Positions 59,623 to 64,000 of a DNA stretch of 64,000 nt are shown here, piece after piece (the stretch's first letter is position 1; each line of letters starts with the position of its first letter). Made by a program: the position numbers and the translations under genes. Source of the DNA: Trogon surrucura (taxonomy: Eukaryota; Chordata; Aves; Trogoniformes; Trogonidae); NCBI GenBank assembly GCA_020746105.1, contig CM036619.1:14112238-14176237 (forward strand). Reading direction: 5' to 3'. Below the pieces are notes generated by a model. The model worked only from the letters and a program-made list of their open reading frames with translations, searched no databases and was not told where the DNA came from.

Positions 59623-60700
59623 TTAGGACAATCTGGCTGTGTAAATGCTGATATTTGGATGATTTGGCTCATAGAAGTCAAAGAACAGAAAAGCCCGGTC
59701 ACATTCATTGCAGAGATATGCCAATTTACCTTCTATCCCAGGAGTCTCATCCTTCCTCAAAGAAGATCCCATGAGAAGTCCTACTCTTGGCTGCACTGGA
59801 GCAATCAGTGCTGTCTCGAGGCTTTCCAGCCATGTATCAGTAATTGATTTTTCCCAGCCATAAGGATAAATATATGCACTCCTTATCCTTGAGAGAGCCC
59901 CCAAATATATTTCATTAGTGACAGCAGAGCTGATTCCCAGACTGTGAAGGGAAAGGGAGGCTGTGGAGAAGGTGGCTCTGCTGGGTATTGCAGAGCTGGA
60001 GATGTTGCAGGTGTCTAGTGGGATAAGTTCAACACTTCGTGCTCCCTGGCCAGCTTCTCCTGGATCCAGCCTCTCCATCAGGAGCTGACCCTCAGTGTCC
60101 CACATGGCTCCCAGCAAACCTGGCCTCCTTTGCCTGTCGTGGTGGGCTGGTGGTGGCACAGCTGCTCCTTCCCACATTCACTGTGTCACACCTGTCACCA
60201 TCCCTCTTGGCAGGGCTTCCTTTGCTGAAGACTGAACTTATTCTGGGTGCAATCTGACTAGAAGCCAAGCAAAATTTTTCCAGGTAGAATTTAGCCTGAT
60301 GTGGGAATACCTGCTCACGTGAGAATTTGACCTGTATTTTGACTGCACGGTGCCTTGGTGTGCTCATCACCATGCCTGACTTCCTTACAGAGCATCCCAA
60401 AACACATCCTCTGAGGTGTGAAGGGGATGCATCCCTGAGAGAATGCTGTAAACACCACATAAAAAACCATCTGCCTCCTCCTCCACAGCCAGAAGCACTG
60501 GATACTGGTATCAAAACTGCTGAACAACTCTCCAGTGCTTCCACTATTTTCTCAGATGCTTTGTGTGCAACAGTGAGGCAGAAAGGGAACAGTTTAAAGA
60601 TGGAGTCAGCTACAGATGGAAACTCCTGAGGGGTCACACAGTTTTCAACACTTCTTTTTGCAGATGACTGTGCAAAGCATTTGGTGTAGGAAAGCAACAT
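59623..60700 (-). other. Two overlapping unexplained open frames
   Basis: On the minus strand one frame of 202 codons (60092-60700) overlaps by about 85 bp a 184-codon frame (59623-60177) in another register. I recognise no domain. The first has a glycine run (GCGGGG) and many cysteines and serines; the second has no clear signal or membrane segment. In this amount of DNA a random frame of about 200 codons is not very surprising, so they are not called as genes. Confidence 0.25.
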
Positions 60701-63700
60701 CTCATCTTAGCCAGAAAAAGTCATGCCTTGTGGGTGCGGCACAAAACGACTTCGTATATGGGACTCTTTGGGAAGGAAACTGAAGTGTTAGTGTGACTCA
60801 GCAGAGCAACAGAAGAAAACAATGTGACCAAAGTTTCGCTGATATGTTTGAAGCTACAGCCTTAATGACAGAGAAAACTTCAGAATAGAGGCACCTTCTT
60901 ATTGCTTCACTGTCCTGCGATGCTCATTATTTTCCCATCTGTGCAACTGGGAACCTGAAGACTCTGCGGCGTCAGGAAAACTTTGTGTCTGTGTTTTAGG
61001 ACAGTGAGACATGTTCTACATGCTCCTGAGTTCAAAATTCAGTATGTGGCACCACTGCCTCAGCTCAGACGACCTTCCTTCCAGAGCACTGTCCTCAGTA
61101 AGCAAACACTCAGCTTCATTTCTGAAAAATAATGGATTACAGGTACAGAAAGGATTACGAAAAAGGAAAGGTGGATGAATTTACTTGTGCAAAACCTGCT
61201 CAACTGGGTATTATTTTTGGTCTTTTTTTGCCAGAGTTTAGTTTAGCTCCAGCATTTGGGCCAATCAGATGGGCAGTCTGGTAACTCCGAGGGATTTGGA
61301 GTGAATGGTTCCAGCATTGATCTGGTTCCCAAAGGCAGCCAGCAGAAAGTGAATCAGCCACTATACTAACAGAATGAGCAAGAATAGAAAGTAGATTTCC
61401 AGTCATCCCGCTTTGCAGCTGTTTTGTTTTTCCTTGCAATGGCAGTGGTGATTACCTTATCTGTGCATACCAGCCAACCACACAATCCAGGAAAAGCCGC
61501 CATCCAAGAAGTACCAATTTAATAAGTCTTGGCTTGTTGAATGCAGACCCAGGGAGGCAGGATACCACAAAAGAATATCTTCCTTCAAACAGACTCCATA
61601 GCGACAAATACAAACCTGCAGCAGGAGGTAAACAAAATTTCCAGGAGGGAACGTCTAGTAGGAAATCTACCCCCTCTGAGAAAGCTTTGCAGAAGTCCTT
61701 TTTCCTCCAGTGGGTAGAAGTTTCTTCCCAGTCACAGACATTGCATAAACATGGATTTTGGTCTCCAAACCCATATCCCAATGGGGCACATTTCTGAGTA
61801 CCCAGGGAGGCTCAGTAAAGGGCATGTGAGTTGTATTCTTTTTCCCATGTCCCAGCTTATCAGGTGTCCCCACGGTACGGCTCTCAGAGAGCTGGGCAAC
61901 GTCTTCCTCCATAGGACCTTCAACTATTTTACATATTTGGTAACTGAAAGTTAACAGTACCAGGAGACCTAGAAAACCTTGGCCAAACGCAGACAGAGAT
62001 TACATGATTGCACTGTATAAATACAGCAGGAGGTTAATCACCAGTGGAGGGAAAGAGCTGTTTAATGAAAAGAATATGTTGGCAGAAGAGCAAATGGTTA
62101 TGAACTGTCTGTCCATGAGTAAATTTAGACTGAAAATTAGATGAAGGATTCTACTCATTAAGGAAGTGGGGGTCTGAAACAACCGCAAAAAGGGATAACA
62201 GAGATAAAAATCCCAAGATAGGATTTGATCCATTAAGGAAAGGTTTACCTAAAGCAACAGTTTGCAGCTGAAGAGCTCTGGACCCAGAAGCACAGAAGGC
62301 TCTTCCTCTTTCTATGTTTCTGTGTTCTTGATGCCCGTTTGAAGGGAAAACTAAACACGTTTCTAAGTTCTTTCTTATCTCAATGCTAACCATATGCCCT
62401 AAAACGCACAGACAAGGACTTCCATCTCAACAAGGAAAGGGGAGAAATACTGAGAAGTGCTCTTGTAGTGTAAGGATGTACTGGACCTTTTCCTTCCATT
62501 GGCTGAAGCACAAGTGCATGCTATAGCAATCAGAGACCACTGTAAAGACATCTTAGAACGAGCTCTTTGATTCTTGATTACTCTGTTTTACAATTGACTA
62601 CATACTTGTTGAACTATGATGCCTATACATCACTAAATGCTAATATCATGGAAGTAGTAATTTTCCTTCTACTTCATTGCTGTCAATCTTACTAGGACAT
62701 TGCATTTCTATTACTTATCGTTTATATTGCAATGATATCCAGTGATACCCCATTGTGTGAGGACTCCACGTGCAGAGCTCTACACAAGTGCATAAGTGAC
62801 AATTCTTTCCTACTCCCCCCAAAACACCTAAAGCTTCTAGGATTGTCCATATAAAACACGGTACCAGTTGAAGCCCAATCCGTGCAAACAGTTCTGCAGC
62901 TGTAAAAACAGACATATATATTTCCGTTTCATTGTGGTATGGCCAAGCAGTCACTTCTGCTCCAACAGTGAAGCGCTGAACAACTCATGCTTCCCACACT
63001 CAATGCTACTGGTTCTCAGCAAAACTATTAGCAGAGGTAAAGCAGAGACATTTTGTTCCTCAGTGGCTTATCGTTGTCACACTTTCACTCAATGGAGGAC
63101 AGCTCGGTGGCAGGACCACCACATGTTTCCAAACTGATCATGTGGTCTCACCATTTGAGCAATGTGGGAAGAGGCTTAAGCATCCCTGAGCTAAGGTACC
63201 ATGTACCTGAGAGCTCAGTGCATGCACAGGCCTCCACCACGGCACTTAGATATTTGCACTGATTTGGACTGAACTAGCACAACTTTCATTTCTGGTTAGA
63301 TTGAAAAACTCAAACTCATCAACAAATACTCAGGTGTTGAGAGAAAGGTAACGCTACCACTGGAAATGAGATTCTCTGTCACCTTGTGTCTCACAGAGTG
63401 TCTCAGGCGGAAACTGTCTTTCTCCCATTACGCAGTGTTATGCACCACTTTGCCCTAAAGGAAACGACTGTGTAAGGTTCAGTGGACATGTGACCCCAAA
63501 ATGGTTTGGAGTGTGCACGAAGCCTTTAGAGCAGCCACATCATCCCACCTGCTCTCTGCCATCAGCAGGTTCCCTCCTGCCTTATTACAGAGGAGGGCTT
63601 GAAAGCTAAGCTGCAGCTCTACTGTGTTTTTACTGGCAGTGATTACTCCAGGGCCCACTGTCATTGGACATCAGCTGCTTAAAGAAAGAATTTTTGAGGA

Positions 63701-64000
63701 ACAGTGTCTGGGAGTGAAGCAAAATGTACAGATTTCACAGGAAGAAAAAAAAAACAAAACCCAACAAACAAAATCCAAACAACTAATGCAGCTCATCAGA
63801 GAGACAGATGGCAGCTTCCCTCCCGACAGGCACCGTGGGGGCTGAGCTTGCTCAACTCCCTCTCGCTGCACTTTGATGTATTCCAGCAGCTGTATGAAAT
63901 TAATCCCAATAAATTAAACCTCTTGCAGGGATGAATGACCTGGATGAAAACTCTAGTGCTAGGGGCAATCAGCCATTGGAAATTTGGTGATCTCAGAGGC

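Larger units (their letters stand above)
52847..64000. other. Long unique stretch, no gene seen
   Basis: About 11 kb without a clear transposon or gene. Two weak ancient-repeat traces (53170-53285 and 58945-59165) and two larger overlapping minus-strand frames (59623-60700) are listed separately. Other frames, including those on both strands at 54512-54856 and 61452-61912, have no familiar motif. An A/C-rich run lies at about 63748-63780. Confidence 0.5.

Noticed and set aside
1-64000. An operon-like or novel multigene system
   Set aside because: No run of supported genes exists. All strong coding signals are LINE fragments, and the rest is AT-rich non-coding DNA typical of a bird intergenic or intronic region.

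Overview
This window looks like non-coding bird DNA: an intergenic region or a long intron. The main evidence is repeat content. There are at least ten insertions or fragments of CR1, the dominant LINE of birds and other reptiles, several ending in the typical ATTCTRTGA-type 3' repeats. There are also five long terminal repeats (LTRs) of endogenous retroviruses, in three families, with 5-bp target duplications. The unique sequence between them is AT-rich and stop-riddled. I found no host gene, no tRNA or rRNA gene and no CRISPR array. Nearly all open frames are chance frames or shadows of repeats. I cannot name the species.

Layout. 1-9 kb: two copies of one LTR family (called C here; 1275-2075 and 5210-5834), the first carrying a CR1 tail, plus a perfect 34-bp palindrome at 2789-2822. 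9-17 kb: CR1 tails, the 3' end of a non-CR1 LINE with a zinc-knuckle C terminus (10240-10985), and an AT-rich palindrome. 17-31 kb: mostly unique sequence with a CpG-rich solo LTR of family A (23611-24794). 31.4-34.0 kb: a three-layer nest, with an old CR1 (+) cut by a family B LTR that is itself cut by a 2-kb CR1 (-). 37.8-38.8 kb: a complete family B solo LTR that supplies the empty site for that nest. 42.8-50.7 kb: a CR1 tail, a CR1-inside-CR1 nest (45853-48165) and an old CR1 with its reverse transcriptase (RT) deleted (49665-50730). 51.7-52.8 kb: an older, inverted family A solo LTR. 53-64 kb: unique sequence with weak traces of ancient amniote SINE-like repeats and two unexplained overlapping open frames.

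No genes work together here. The biology is layered retrotransposition followed by decay: 5'-truncated LINEs, LTR-LTR recombination leaving solo LTRs, internal deletions and CpG loss. Every CR1 coding relic seen lacks a working endonuclease-plus-RT frame. Family letters A, B and C are mine, because no repeat library could be searched. Most element ends are by-eye estimates good to a few bases, and less for the oldest copies.
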